Assembly (NCBI GenBank): GCA_025331435.1
Contig: JAIWNI010000044.1
Location: 62,001-126,000, forward strand
Reading direction: 5' to 3'
Length of the DNA: 64,000 nt
Origin: Choanephora cucurbitarum
Taxonomy: Eukaryota > Mucoromycota > Mucoromycetes > Mucorales > Choanephoraceae
This document shows positions 1 to 10,974 of this stretch, piece after piece. The notes beneath the pieces were generated by a model. The model was not told the DNA's origin and did not search any database. It was given only the letters and a program-made list of their open reading frames with translations. Both the position numbers and the translations under genes were made by a program. Numbering within the stretch: position 1 is the first letter of the stretch; each line of letters opens with the position of its first letter.

Positions 1-1709
1 TCTTGTAAATATAAGAAGAAAGGCGTATTGTTTGTTCAAATTTGTGAGATAGAGAATCTATAAATAGCATATTGACGATGTTGACTTTTGGCTTCTTAAT
101 AGATCCTCCTATACATTGAATTCATGTTCGCTGGAAAATCCCTAGATTAAAGTTACTAGGTTTCATGCTTAGCTTTTACAAATGCATTTATAGCATTGGG
201 TGCTCCAATGGTTTTGTTGTTGGCTTTATGATCGTTATGTGTTCTTATTTGTTTTTGAAGCAATCACTAATGATGTAAGCGATATGTATGGATTGCAATT
301 TGAATCCACTACACTGTAGGTGCAGTTATGTTTATGGAAATATGCTATGCTATAGTCAGGCTCATTGTAGTATCACATTTACTCAGCACGTCGAATAGAG
401 CATCTTATATGAGAAGGTAAAGTTGAGAAATTCACTGAAGTCAGTTGTGTTTAAATAGCCTGATTGGTAGGCAGCTTGTTGAGCTCAGTCAACCTGAAAG
501 TTCTCAAGTGAAATGATGCGATTATTATTGGTACTATGAGGTAGAGACAAAAAAATGTTGACCGTTTAATTCAGGAAACAGGTCGAATAAGAGTTACCGA
601 CAGCCTCCCACTATGCATAATAGTCGCTTTATTCAAGAGTGTTCATATTCTTGGGAAATGCACTCTTAAATCAAGTGACTACTGTAATACCAATCATTCT
701 CATTGCCCTCCCCCCAATCTCAAGGCCAAACAACAAGAGAACAAAGTGCAATCAAGAGCAGCTATTGAAGAAAACTAGATGCTATCGACCTTATGATAAC
801 TATCAATGATTTGATGTTTGTAATTCTCTAGTATAAAAAAATCAATGGCTGTCAAACAAAAGTTTGTCACACAAGAAGAGGTGAAAGAGTCTAGAGAAAG
901 GCGAGATAATTAAAGGCGCTTGTCTCAATTATTCTAGTAACAGTAGATTGCGAATCCATATTTTGTGGTGCTAATTGAGCAAAAAAGGAAAAAAAAAAGA
1001 AAGACTAATTAGATTAGAGAACATGTTTCTTATTTTTGAATAGTTCCTATCAATACGGTTAGAGATCATTTGGACTAGAAATGGTGCATATAGTGCAAAA
1101 GTGACTGGTCTTGAAAGCAACTACTTGGACGATTTCCTTATTGGTTCTCAATCAATCAGCCTTAGATCCTAAGTCTTTAATGTTCTCACTTATATAGTGT
1201 CATACGTATTTCATTAGTATAAACACCTTGAACAGCTATAACATTGAGATGCTATCTTTATCCAATCAACTTTGCCTCTATTTTGATTTAATTCTTTTCA
1301 ATTCTACAGCAAATCCAAAGTCCGTCAACCCGGCTTATATTATATTATGCCGGACCGTACTATCGATGTCATCTAATCCATCTCTTTCTTCTAAAAAGGG
1401 AAAGAATACGCAACAAATCATTTTCTTTCCTCTCTTTTTTTTTTTTCTTCTTCTTCTTTATCCAAGTGTGTGTATATTTTTCTTAAATATCACCTCTTTT
1501 TTTTTTTCTTTACTTATTTATACACTCACAACTTAATCATAGCATCACTTCTTTACATATAATCTCATAAGCATAAACATATATACATATACACATTCAT
1601 ACAACTTATACACACACTTACGCACATATCTCTTTTTGTTCCTTCTTTAAACTTATTAACTTCATACATAACCTATCACTCATATAAACCTTTTCTCTTT
1701 TAAACTACT
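1..1709. other. gene-free stretch upstream of cut8
   Basis: No convincing coding exon is visible on either strand. The stretch holds one short palindromic MITE-like repeat (about 618-686, listed separately). From about 1430 to 1700 it is strongly pyrimidine-rich, with T and CTT runs, which looks like the promoter and 5' leader of the following gene. A 102-codon open frame at 1228-1536 lies in this leader and ends in a T-run low-complexity tail, so it is not called. Confidence 0.6.
618..686. mobile_element. short MITE-like palindromic element, copy 1
   Basis: The two ends are imperfect inverted repeats: the left end reads TAATAGTCGCTTTATTCAAG and the reverse complement of the right end reads TACAGTAGTCACTTGATTTA, both followed by AGAGTG. 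The arms meet near the centre (CATATTCTTGGGAAATG), so the whole unit of about 69 bp can fold into a hairpin. It begins and ends with TA, as expected for Tc1/mariner-type non-autonomous elements. A related 175-bp copy lies at 57747-57921. No coding capacity. Confidence 0.65.
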
Positions 1710-2765
1710 ATGGCATATTTACAAGTGAACCAATCTAACGACATGTATCGAGGTATGTTTACAAACTTAAAAAGAAAAAGGGGAAAAAAAAAGAAACGAT
1801 CTTTAACTTGATTGATTAGGTCGTAAGCGTAGACCTTCAGAAGATGAAGAAATGACTGAAACAACAACAAGTAGACCCATGTTGACCCGCAAATCTAAAT
1901 CACCAGAACAAAAACGACAACGAACTCACCTTCAGAAACGATCAACACGGGGAGCCTTATTAGGTAAAGATACATTTATTTTGCTGCGAAAAGATAAATG
2001 ACTAACGGCTCTCTTACACCATAGAAACTCTGGATAAAGAAGCTTTGGTTAATATCATTGATTCTCTACTAAAAACACAGCCTATTGTACAGAGAGACAT
2101 CATGAACTATATTCCTGCACCCACCATTCACTCAGCCATTGGTGTGTTGTCTGACTTGGAAAAGAAGTTTATCCAATCTTTTCCTTTCAAGAAGCATGGA
2201 CCTGGCAGAGATGATTATACATTTTCCAGAGTACAAGAAGCACTTACTGATTTAGTGGTAAAGTATAAGTCAAGCAAAAAATAGGCCTGAATAACTCACC
2301 AATCACTGTTAGGATACAATCACTCAATATGCCAATCATTTTACCTCTTCTCAAATATTCCCTTCCAACTCATTTACCTTTCTGAATCATGTTACCCATA
2401 TGGCCCATCGATTACCCGATTGGGATAATGAAGAGAACAACCAACTGAAAAAAGAACTTTACCGAGATTTAAATCTGTTCTGGAAGACAGCCATTCAGGC
2501 AACAGCAGCCAAGTTGACTACAGATCAGTATAGCCCAGATTCAGTGCGTGAATGGGCCAAACAGTTGGCTCAGCACCATAGCTATACCGACAATAACTAC
2601 TTTACAGAATCTGTGGTTGAATTCAGTCGACAACTAGGTTATTGGATGGACAGTAATCACCAGCCTACGTTTCCTTCTCTTTCTTCTTCTACGCACCATC
2701 ACTGCTTAACGCCTTTGGAAAACACGTTGATTCCCTCTCACTCTGTTGTTGGTGATAGAAGATAA
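1710..2765 (+). CDS. cut8: Cut8/Sts1 nuclear proteasome tether
   Basis: Four exons: 1710-1752, 1820-1963, 2025-2257 and 2313-2765, giving 290 aa. The family holds the 26S proteasome at the nuclear envelope and is needed for chromosome segregation. Visible signs are a short basic N-terminal stretch (GRKRRPSEDEE, then RKSKSPEQKRQR) with NLS character, a central helical segment starting ETLDKEALVNIIDSLL, and the family-typical motif THMAHRLPDWDNEENN near the start of exon 4. The frame after 2257 reaches a stop unless a 55-nt GT-AG intron is removed; removing it joins TDLV to DTITQYANHF in frame. The Ser/His-rich C-terminal tail (about the last 40 residues) is low complexity. The family assignment rests on remembered motifs. 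Confidence 0.8.
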
Positions 2766-3595
2766 TAATAAAGACAATCGTTTTCTTTATCTTTAAAATG
2801 ACTATCATGAAAGGCTTTAGAGATCCTTTAGATGAAAGAGATATCATATCCACTCGTCAGATTTTATATAATCCAATCAGAATGCAATGTAACGTGTTGC
2901 CTTTTTTTAATACAAAGCGTATGAGTCTCATTTCACTTGGTGATCTTATAAGGCCTTTGTAATGAGAGATAGTCAGATGTTCTTACCTGCTAGTCAAGAG
3001 AAGTCCACAGATTAGTAACACATTTCTTTATGGACAACAAACGTTTTTCTACTATCCTGTACTGCAATTGAGTCTTGTAAGTTTCATTTCCTTATGGTAA
3101 TTACAATGTAGAATACCTCAAAAAAAGGAACTTCTTTCACACAAACTAAAAGTACTTCCAAAAGAAGTAAATGCTTGGCACATTGCTTTTACCAAATAGA
3201 AGGATTTTAATGGACTATCCTGATTCAAAAATAGTATCTATCATTTTTTTTTTTTTACAAATTAAAAAAAGGAAATAAACCCATTTAAAGCTTTCTGTAA
3301 AATCGAACTTCCTTTTTTGGCATTTTGTGTTCAAAGATAGTACTTCTTGGCGAAAGAAGGACCTGTTTAAAATGAAACATTTGCCTTCTTTTTTTTAAAA
3401 AGTGTTTATTGAAAAAGAACCCAATTGTCTCAATTGTTATCCATTATTTGTCCCAAATAAAAAAAAAGAGAGAGTTAGACTAACATTATTAACTTTAAAT
3501 CTGAAGTCTAATAGTTAAGAGAGAAAGTTAATTTCTTTAGAATAGCTAATTTTTTTTCTTTCTCCCCCCTTCTTTTTTTTCTTTGCCTATTATCC
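2766..3595. other. gene-free stretch between cut8 and the kinase
   Basis: Nothing coding is seen on either strand. It contains the 3' flank of cut8 (an AATAATAAAG polyadenylation-like stretch directly after the stop) and, from about 3530, a T/C-rich leader that runs up to the start codon of the kinase gene. Confidence 0.5.
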
Positions 3596-5085
3596 ATGTC
3601 AAGTCCTATCCCCTCACCGTCTAGCTCAAGTGCAAGAAGACACCACTCTCCACCTGTGATTCGAGAGACATTAGGTGCAACAACATCTGAAACAAAAGAA
3701 GGTCTTCGAAAGATCAACAATTATCTACTGAAAAAGGAGATTGGTCGAGGTGCATTTGGCACAGTGCATCTTGGCATAGACGAGATCACACAAAACGAAT
3801 ATGTAAGATCACATTGTCTTTGTTGAGTAGACGATCACTGATCACTCAATAGGCTATTAAAGAATTCAGTAAATCAAGGTTAAGAAAGAAGGAACAAATG
3901 GATCTGTTTCGTAGTGGACGTGGAAGAGGACGTGCTCGAATGACCGGATTAGGCGTCTATAACCGCCAACAACAAAAGGAACCAGAGAACCCTTTGAATC
4001 TGATTCGTGGAGAAATGGCTGTCCTGAAGAAACTGAATCATCCTCATATTGTTCGATTGTATGAAGTATTGGATGATCCCAGTGGTGATTCTATCTATAT
4101 GGTGTTTGAAATGATGCATCAAGGCGTCTTGATGACAATTGAAGTAGATCAAGCGGCTACACCTTATACACCTGATGTAGCTAGAAGATATTTTAAGGAA
4201 ATGATGCTTGGTATTGAATACTGTAAGTAATTTTAGGTGTTGTCTGCTAAAGGTATTAACATGCTCTAGTACATGCCAACGATATTGTGCATAGAGACAT
4301 CAAACCCGACAATCTGTTGCTATCAAAAGAGGATGTGTTGAAGATTGTTGATTTTGGTGTGTCAGAAATGTTTGTGAAGGGAAACGATCGACTCAAGAAA
4401 TCAGCAGGCAGTCCTGCCTTCATGGCGCCTGAATTGTGTGTGGCTAAGCATGGTGAAGTTTCGGGTAAGGCAGCTGATATCTGGTCTATGGGTGTCACAC
4501 TCTACTGCATGATCTTTGGCAAAACTCCCTTCAACAGTACCAACATTCTAGAGTTGTACGAAATGATCAATGAAGCACCGTAAGTGTATCTGCCTCTTGT
4601 TGAACCAAACACTTATCTTCTCTATAGTATTGAATATAACGATACTATAGACGACAATTTATTAGACTTGTTTCATAAGATCTTGGATAGAAATCCAGAT
4701 ACGCGTATTACCATGAAAGAGCTCAGAGTGAGTTTTATGATAGAGAAAGGAGGATTGATTGATTTAACATGATGAACAGGAACACCCTTGGATCACAAAC
4801 AATGGTACTGAAACCATGTTATCTGAAGAAGATAACTGTGATATTGTATCTGAAGTCACTGAAGAAGAAATGAACAACGCTATCAAGAGTATTGCTAGTA
4901 TTTTTGCAGTGGTAAGTTCTTGTGTGTACACAGTCAACAGTATCTTATTATCATTTTAGATTAAGGCTGTATCCAAATTCAAGCGTCATTCTCGTTCTTT
5001 ATCACAAAAATCATTAAATCAGATCATGCAAGATCCTGATGAAGCAACTGTTGTGAAAGCGACAGAAGAACTTCATATTGAATAA
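3596..5085 (+). CDS. CaMKK-type serine/threonine protein kinase
   Basis: Six exons: 3596-3802, 3853-4222, 4270-4579, 4628-4727, 4780-4911 and 4960-5085, giving 414 aa. The kinase domain runs from about residue 44 to 320. It has the glycine loop GRGAFG (50-55), catalytic Lys72 in AIKEF, HRDIKPDN with Asp202, DFG at 220-222 and a T-loop ending SAGSPAFMAPE. An Arg/Gly-rich insert between subdomains II and III (SGRGRGRARMTG) and the SAGSPAF T-loop are hallmarks of the CaM-kinase-kinase family (human CaMKK, fission yeast Ssp1, budding yeast Sak1/Tos3/Elm1). In that family the role is phosphorylation of the activation loop of SNF1/AMPK. A short tail of about 90 residues follows the kinase domain. 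The stop codon lies only 45 bp before the start of the next gene on the same strand. Confidence 0.9.
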
Positions 5086-5130
5086 AATCACAGCTTTTTT
5101 TTTTTATTTCTATTTTTCTTTTTGGCTTTA

Positions 5131-6479
5131 ATGTTGACAGAGAAAGATTTAGTATTGATCAAACATGACGACAAAATTGAGCGAATCCTATATGGTCTAC
5201 GGCATAAACAACTCTTGATGATCATCAAGCCCTGGTTTGATATACCTGAGCTTAGACCAGAAAACGAAAGCACAACACTTGACCATTACTTTGATCCAAA
5301 CTTGATGAAAGCCAACATCATCAAACGCATGCTGACAAAGGATTGGGTAAACTATAGTCCAAATAAAACAGCTTGAAGCTCATCTTAGTCATACTTCTAG
5401 GCTAGAGGATTTCGTGCTATTCAACTAGCTCATATTGATCTCTATAGTAAGTCTAATCTTTTTCTTTTTTTTTAATTAAGCTAACCTCTTGCAAAGAACT
5501 GATTCTGAATGCCGATTCAAAGCGATGGAATATAGTACGACTTTTAAAGAAATCAGGGGATCTTCGATTGGATCTGGAAGTGACAGCAGTACAAGAACTA
5601 CTGATGGAATACCTATCTCAGTTCTACTCTTGCTATCTAGCCCATATCAAAGACAGCCATACAGGCATGTACTGGATCCGTATTCAACTGGATCAGGCAC
5701 AAGACTTTTCTATTCGTGCCAAACGTACCTTTAAGGGTTGCATTGTATATGTGCCTCGAAGCGAGTTTTTGCTGATCACAGGCAACATAAAGTCCAATAT
5801 CAATCCTGATATAAAAGAAGCTCTCTTACGTGTCTTTAAGGCTGAAGATCTCGTCTACCAGTCTGTGCAAGATAGAGCTGTAGAACATTTCCGAAATTTC
5901 ACTCGTATGCGACAAGAAGGAGGTGTATTTGCTCAGTTAAGAAAGAACCAGGTAGATGCTAACCCATTGGATGTCCGACAACAGTCCAAGACAAAGGATT
6001 GGGAGCAGAGCTATGTGAGAGAAGGAGAACAGTCGAGACGTATCAAGGTTGCAGAACCCAAGAAGTTGGTAGCCAGATTTGATATTCTGAAAAAGGAATT
6101 TGGTTGGAATACAATGGCAGCCACGAATCGATTGGATGTGGATCTGGATTTGCCCTTTCAACCTGTGGCAGGCAATCGATCCTATCAAGATGGCTTGAAG
6201 AATGTCAAATTTAGCATGAGTTTGCGTGGTAAACATATACCCCTTGGCGTGAAGCATATGATTGAGAAGGGTCTTTTGGAGACACCTGCACCCGATTGGC
6301 TTACTTCACTGCCTACCACAGCGGCTACTTATTTCCATGTAACTAAAGACAAAGTGAGTCAGACAAAGCCAACGCCTAATCTACAAGAAGAAGAAGAAGA
6401 AGAAGAGGAAGAACAAGAGGAAGACGATAATGAAACAGAACAACAAGAGATGAGTGGAATTGAGACAAATCAGGTCTAA
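5131..6479 (+). CDS. chl4: CENP-N/Chl4 (Mis15) family inner-kinetochore protein
   Basis: Three exons: 5131-5346, 5401-5446 and 5497-6479, giving 414 aa. The N-terminus has the family pattern of leucine-rich helices with a KDW...GFRAIQLAHID segment. The C-terminal half ends in a conserved core (SMSLRGKHIPLGVKHMIEKG, then LTSLPTTAATYFHVTKDK) that lines up by eye with the human CENP-N C-terminus (HLLEALKSL...PNKRMNYFKIRDK). A Glu-rich tail of about 40 residues follows. CENP-N/Chl4 pairs with CENP-L/Iml3 and in animals reads the CENP-A nucleosome. The third exon is in frame only if splicing uses the AG at 5495-5496 rather than the earlier AAG after the pyrimidine tract. The start is the first ATG after the upstream stop. 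Confidence 0.8.
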
Positions 6480-6749
6480 ACAGTTCATGAATAAACAAGA
6501 AATAAGCTCTGTTGTGTATGACTGTATACCTCTTTGTATGCTAGTCAGTATTCAATGTGTCATACGTGGTCACGATCAAGGATAGGCTGTTTCCTCTTGC
6601 ATGCAATTGACTAGGCAGAGCTATATGAGTTTAAGAAAAAGGTCATAGACTATAAGCGTATGTTTTATTTGAGAAAAGAAGAAGAAGGTTATCATCAACA
6701 CATAAGCTCTCTTTATATATATATTTTCATTTTCTGAGTGAAGAACTTG

Positions 6750-7058
6750 TTATTTTCTAGGTCTTCTGGGAGCGCATTCGAGATGTAAAGCATAGTCTGC
6801 GGCACAAATGTTTCTATAGGTACGTTCGGTTTCTTTACCGCCTCTAAAGGATACATAAGTAAACTTTGCATTAGGATCAATGAATGGACTACAATCAGTT
6901 GTCAGCCTAAAGCACTCGTTCAAACGTGGATGTTGTTTTAAGCCAATGCAAGTTTGAGCAGCTTTATCATCGTCACAAATAATCTGTTAATTTTGGTTAT
7001 TTAGTGCAGATACACCAAGAGCAAAGAGAGCAATAGAAGCAAGAACAGGCTTGACCAT
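6750..7058 (-). CDS. small secreted cysteine-rich protein
   Basis: Two exons on the minus strand: 7014-7058 and 6750-6983, giving 92 aa if a 30-nt GT-AG intron (6984-7013) is removed. Without it the frame stops after 24 codons. The N-terminus (MVKPVLASIALFALG) is a good signal peptide. The rest contains six cysteines (in ICDDD, TCIG, ECFR, DCSP, ICAA and ECAP), consistent with three disulfides, and ends RRPRK. A TATA-like box sits 43-54 bp upstream of the ATG. I do not recognise the family. It could be an antimicrobial or effector-like peptide, but nothing in the sequence proves a function. The very short intron makes the exact N-terminal junction uncertain. Confidence 0.6.
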
Positions 7059-7100
7059 GATGATAAGAGAAAGTTGAATTTACTGTATGGGATTTACCTG

Positions 7101-7112
7101 CTTTATATATAC
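7101..7112 (-). promoter_or_regulatory. TATA box of the small secreted protein gene
   Basis: On the minus strand this reads GTATATATAAAG, 43-54 bp upstream of the start codon. The same motif at similar spacing precedes the SOD and subtilase genes. Confidence 0.55.
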
Positions 7113-7409
7113 ATTTTATTGGGGGGACCTGTTCGTGTAGATCCTTCTCCTGTTACCTATTCCAAGTGGAGCGTGCATGCAGGTTGGCTAATCGATTGCA
7201 TTGCAACTCAAAAGTACAGGTGATCCCTTTCTTCTTTTACAAGGGAAGCTGTTCCTTTTCTCCTTTATTTTTGCTCTCATATGATTGGTCATTATTTTGA
7301 CAGGTAAACTCCTCTTTAAAATCCTTTATAACAGCACATTATTTTATTTAAACAACAAAAACAAGAAGGGGGGTATTTTCTAAATAATAATACACAAAGG
7401 AAAGAGAGC

Positions 7410-10400
7410 TTATTGCTCATTATCATCATCCAATAAATTCTCCCAATCATCAGGCTCATTTAGATTAGATTTCGATGATGATTCTAAAGTGATGTCTATT
7501 TCAGGCTGTTCTTTGGTCTCTGAATCCACAGAGGTATTGCTTGATTTAGGAGGATCAGACCAAGGATCTTTAACAGGTCGATAAGGATTGTTGCCACCCA
7601 CTTTCATCCACCCATCATCATCCACTGCATTCAGAATATCATAGGCATTTAGAGAGCGATGTTGAACAGTAGGTGTGACTGCTGTCTTCTTGGGCTGAAC
7701 CAGATCCTTTTCACTCCAGCTGACTTCTCCCTTTTGATTGACCCAACAACAATCAATACGCGCTGCCTTACTTTCTTGCTGACCAATGAATGCTGCCTTG
7801 ACTGTCTTTTTCAACTGCCAAATGATCTTTTCCTTTTCATCCATAGAGATAGCATCGTTGATTGAAGGAACCACAATAGCGTCATTTTCATTCACCCATT
7901 TGGATGTGAAATGGATAGTATCATCACCAATCTTGATTAAGGAAACCAGATCAGCATCCAATTCAAGCTTGGTTAGACCAAAGGCCATGTCAGAGAGATA
8001 GAGTGCATTGACAGGTTGTTTTGATGTCTTATCTACTTCTGGAGGTGTACTGGCCAAGGAAGGAGGTGGACGATTGAGAGATGGATTACGAGCAGCTCTT
8101 GATAACAAAATAGGTGGAATGCGACAGACACCCATCGATTTACGCAAAATGACAGATCGTTTGGGTTCACTGTCAATTGCCTCTGTCTGAAGGTTGAAAT
8201 GAACAGCATAGCGATGGATAAATCGTCGGTATTCACTGCGCATGGGCTTAAAATGGAATGATTTTCTGTCTGTCTCTTTCACAAACTCAATCATCGTGTT
8301 CTCAATCTGTCGACACCAGTTGGCGTTGTCCAGATAGAATTCACGCAGACTATCATCATAATAGCCTAAATCGTCAATCGACAAGGTCTTGGTATCCAAA
8401 GAACTAGAGGACAAAGTAGGTGAAGAAGGCATAAGATCATCGCGTTTGATGTCTAATGCCATAGCCAATCGACGGTTACGGAGTACTTTGGCACAAAAGT
8501 CATTGCATTCCAATTCACGCTTTGATCCATCCGATTCAGCAGTTGCATTACAAGGCAGTTCAAGCGAGTTCTGTCCACAACTACAGATGGCTGTAATCTT
8601 GGCCTGACAGGGTTCATGCTCAGGACAGGGCTGACCATCATGGCATTTGGCTTTACAGACATGACCACAACGAGCACGCGTACCACCACAGATTTGAGTA
8701 CAAGTCTCATTAAGACAAGGACCACTGTGACATGTCTTGAGACACACATGTTTACCACAACTCAATACCTTTTCACAAACACGACCACATCGAGGTGATT
8801 CACGGTAACAAGGAACGTTCTTCAACTCTGTCTTGCCACAGAGACAAGGGCGACTGACAAGTGTAGGACAAGGGGGACAAGGTTCGTTGTCTGGATGGCA
8901 GTTATGGTTCAAGAAGCGAATATGGCCACATGGATTAGGACGAGTACAGGGATGAGGACAGGGAGGTAGTTTAGTACCACACCGGACAGGAGGTTCCAAT
9001 CGAGTACGGCCACAGTGACAAGTGACATCTTCAAAAGTAGCTTCCAAACAAGGTCGACATTTACCCTTATGACATTTGTCTTGACAGGCATGAATACCAC
9101 AGGATAACAACTGACCACACACTTCAGGACAGTCATGGACATGATCTGTACCTGGTCTTCGCTTACCCTTGACCTTCATGGCAGGACAACATTTCTGTCC
9201 ACAGGTATGACGACCACAGTTTCGAACAGAGCGACAGACACGATCACAGAGAGGGGGTTCACCACCACTGGCTTCACATACATGAGAACAGAGATCTTCA
9301 AATGAGTTGGATTGACAACGACAGGCAACTTCTACCTTAGCCTGACAAGGTGCACAATCACCCGCATGGCATGTATCGGGACAGGCATGACCACAAGGCA
9401 GTGGTTTGTTGCAGGTAGAGGTACAGGTGGGGACAGGATCTGTACAAGAGGTACGTTCAGCATGAAGTAGGTCCATCATCGTATGTGCTCCACAGGGACA
9501 TGTCTTGATTTCGCTTGGATCATAAGGACAGACCTGTGTACTGGCTGTACAAGGGTGACATGCCTTTTCACACCTATGTTGACCACAGGCAAATGTCGCG
9601 TCGCATCTCTCCTGACAACTGTAATAACCAACATGACCTCCAATCTGAATCTGCTGCCCATTGCCACAACGTGCTGTTCTCTCATGTCGACCACAATAAC
9701 ACGATTGAATTTCCTCCAGTTCACACGGTGGACAGAGGCCAGCATGACATGCTTCTTGACAACGATGCTTACCACAACCCAGCAATTCATCACAGAGATC
9801 CAAACATGAAAACCCTTTTGTCTGATAGTCTGTATCGATACAACGTTGTTGACGTGTTGTCTGTCCACAGTAACAAGTGAGAACAGGACCCATTGAATCA
9901 CAAGGAGGACAAGGACCAGGATGACAAGGTCTAATGGTGCGTGTTAGTAATCAGATTACACTTGTTTTTAAGTCACTTACAATACACATTCATGAGGACA
10001 TGATTTATGTCGCTTACAGAGTTGATCACAGCTATGAGGTGTAGTGTATTTTGAGGGTTCGGGATTTCTTTGTTTGCCACAGAAGCAGAGGTAATCTTTT
10101 GGCACAGCCATACGACTATTTTGGCAACCAGGACATCGCCAAGCAGTGATCATCTTATTGGATGAAGTATCTATCATATATGCATGAGAACACATACAAA
10201 TATATTTCTTATGAATCCATATTTACCTTTCAATGATCTTGAAGCCCAGGTCTGAACACAGTTAAGATGAAACATAGCCCAACAACAATCACATGTCCAG
10301 ATATGATGTGCAGGTTTCACGACATCCATACAGATCATACATTCATAAGTTGATGTCTTTAATTCGTGTGATAGCAGTGTAGCCATATCATGATTTCCTT

Positions 10401-10803
10401 CAGGTAAACTAGGGTGTGTACGTTGTCTGTTGTTTCTCTTCTTCTTGGGTGTAGATGGTTCTTCTGTGGATTCTTCAGTCAATCTGCCCTGCGCCCGATT
10501 CTTTGTGATGCGTGCTGCGGCAGATGATCCTTTGTCTTGAGTAACCTTTCTTTTAGGATGTTTTGGTTTCTTCTTTGCTTCAGGCTTTGCTTCCTCAGGC
10601 TTTGCTTCAGGATGAGGTGTACCAACTTCAGTTGCATTGACTACATTGGGGTTCTTCTTTTTGCCTTTGCCTCGATTGTTATGGCGTTTGTTAGGCTTCT
10701 TTTTGTCTGTTGTTTGTTCTGTAGGTTTGTTGAGTGTGTTTTTAGCATGATTCTGTTGAGAAGAGGATGAAGAAGGAACGACTAATTGGCTTGAATCACC
10801 CAT
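7410..10803 (-). CDS. fap1: NFX1/FAP1-type zinc-finger protein (RING, NF-X1 repeats, R3H)
   Basis: Three exons: 10227-10803, 9981-10170 and 7410-9930, giving 1095 aa. In order: a Lys/Pro/Gln-rich basic N-terminus (about 1-150); a RING/PHD-like C4HC3 finger split by intron 1 (ECMICMDV... to WRCPGCQN); then an array of NF-X1 zinc fingers of the type C-X-HxCH.G.C.PC (for example CHPGPCPPC and CGKHVCLKTCHSGPC) down to about residue 730; then an R3H-like segment with RSEYRRFIHRYAVHFN around residue 820, which binds single-stranded nucleic acid in this family. The tail is acidic. Human NFX1 and yeast Fap1 are the closest families I know: a transcriptional regulator and an FKBP12-binding protein respectively. 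The RING suggests E3 ligase activity, which is inference. It lies 171 bp downstream of SMN on the same strand. Confidence 0.9.
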
Positions 10804-10974
10804 ATATATACTAAAAGAAAGAGTAGAGAAAAGTAAGTCTTTTCTTATAAAAAGAAGAAGAAGAAAAGAAAGTGGTTGGTTTTATTTTATACTAAAAAAA
10901 AAAAATCTCAATCTTAAGCAACCCAGTCACTTCATTGGTTTTGCTGCGGTTATTTTCTATTCCGCAGAAAGAAA

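Noticed and set aside
1228..1536. 102-codon open frame upstream of cut8
   Set aside because: Low-complexity T/C tract at its end (FFLLLLYPS, FFFSLL), no domain, lies in the leader of the next gene.
7659..9880. Many long antisense and out-of-frame Cys/Val-rich frames in the NFX1 gene
   Set aside because: Caused by the repetitive cysteine-finger codons; only the minus-strand frame has domains and splice sites.
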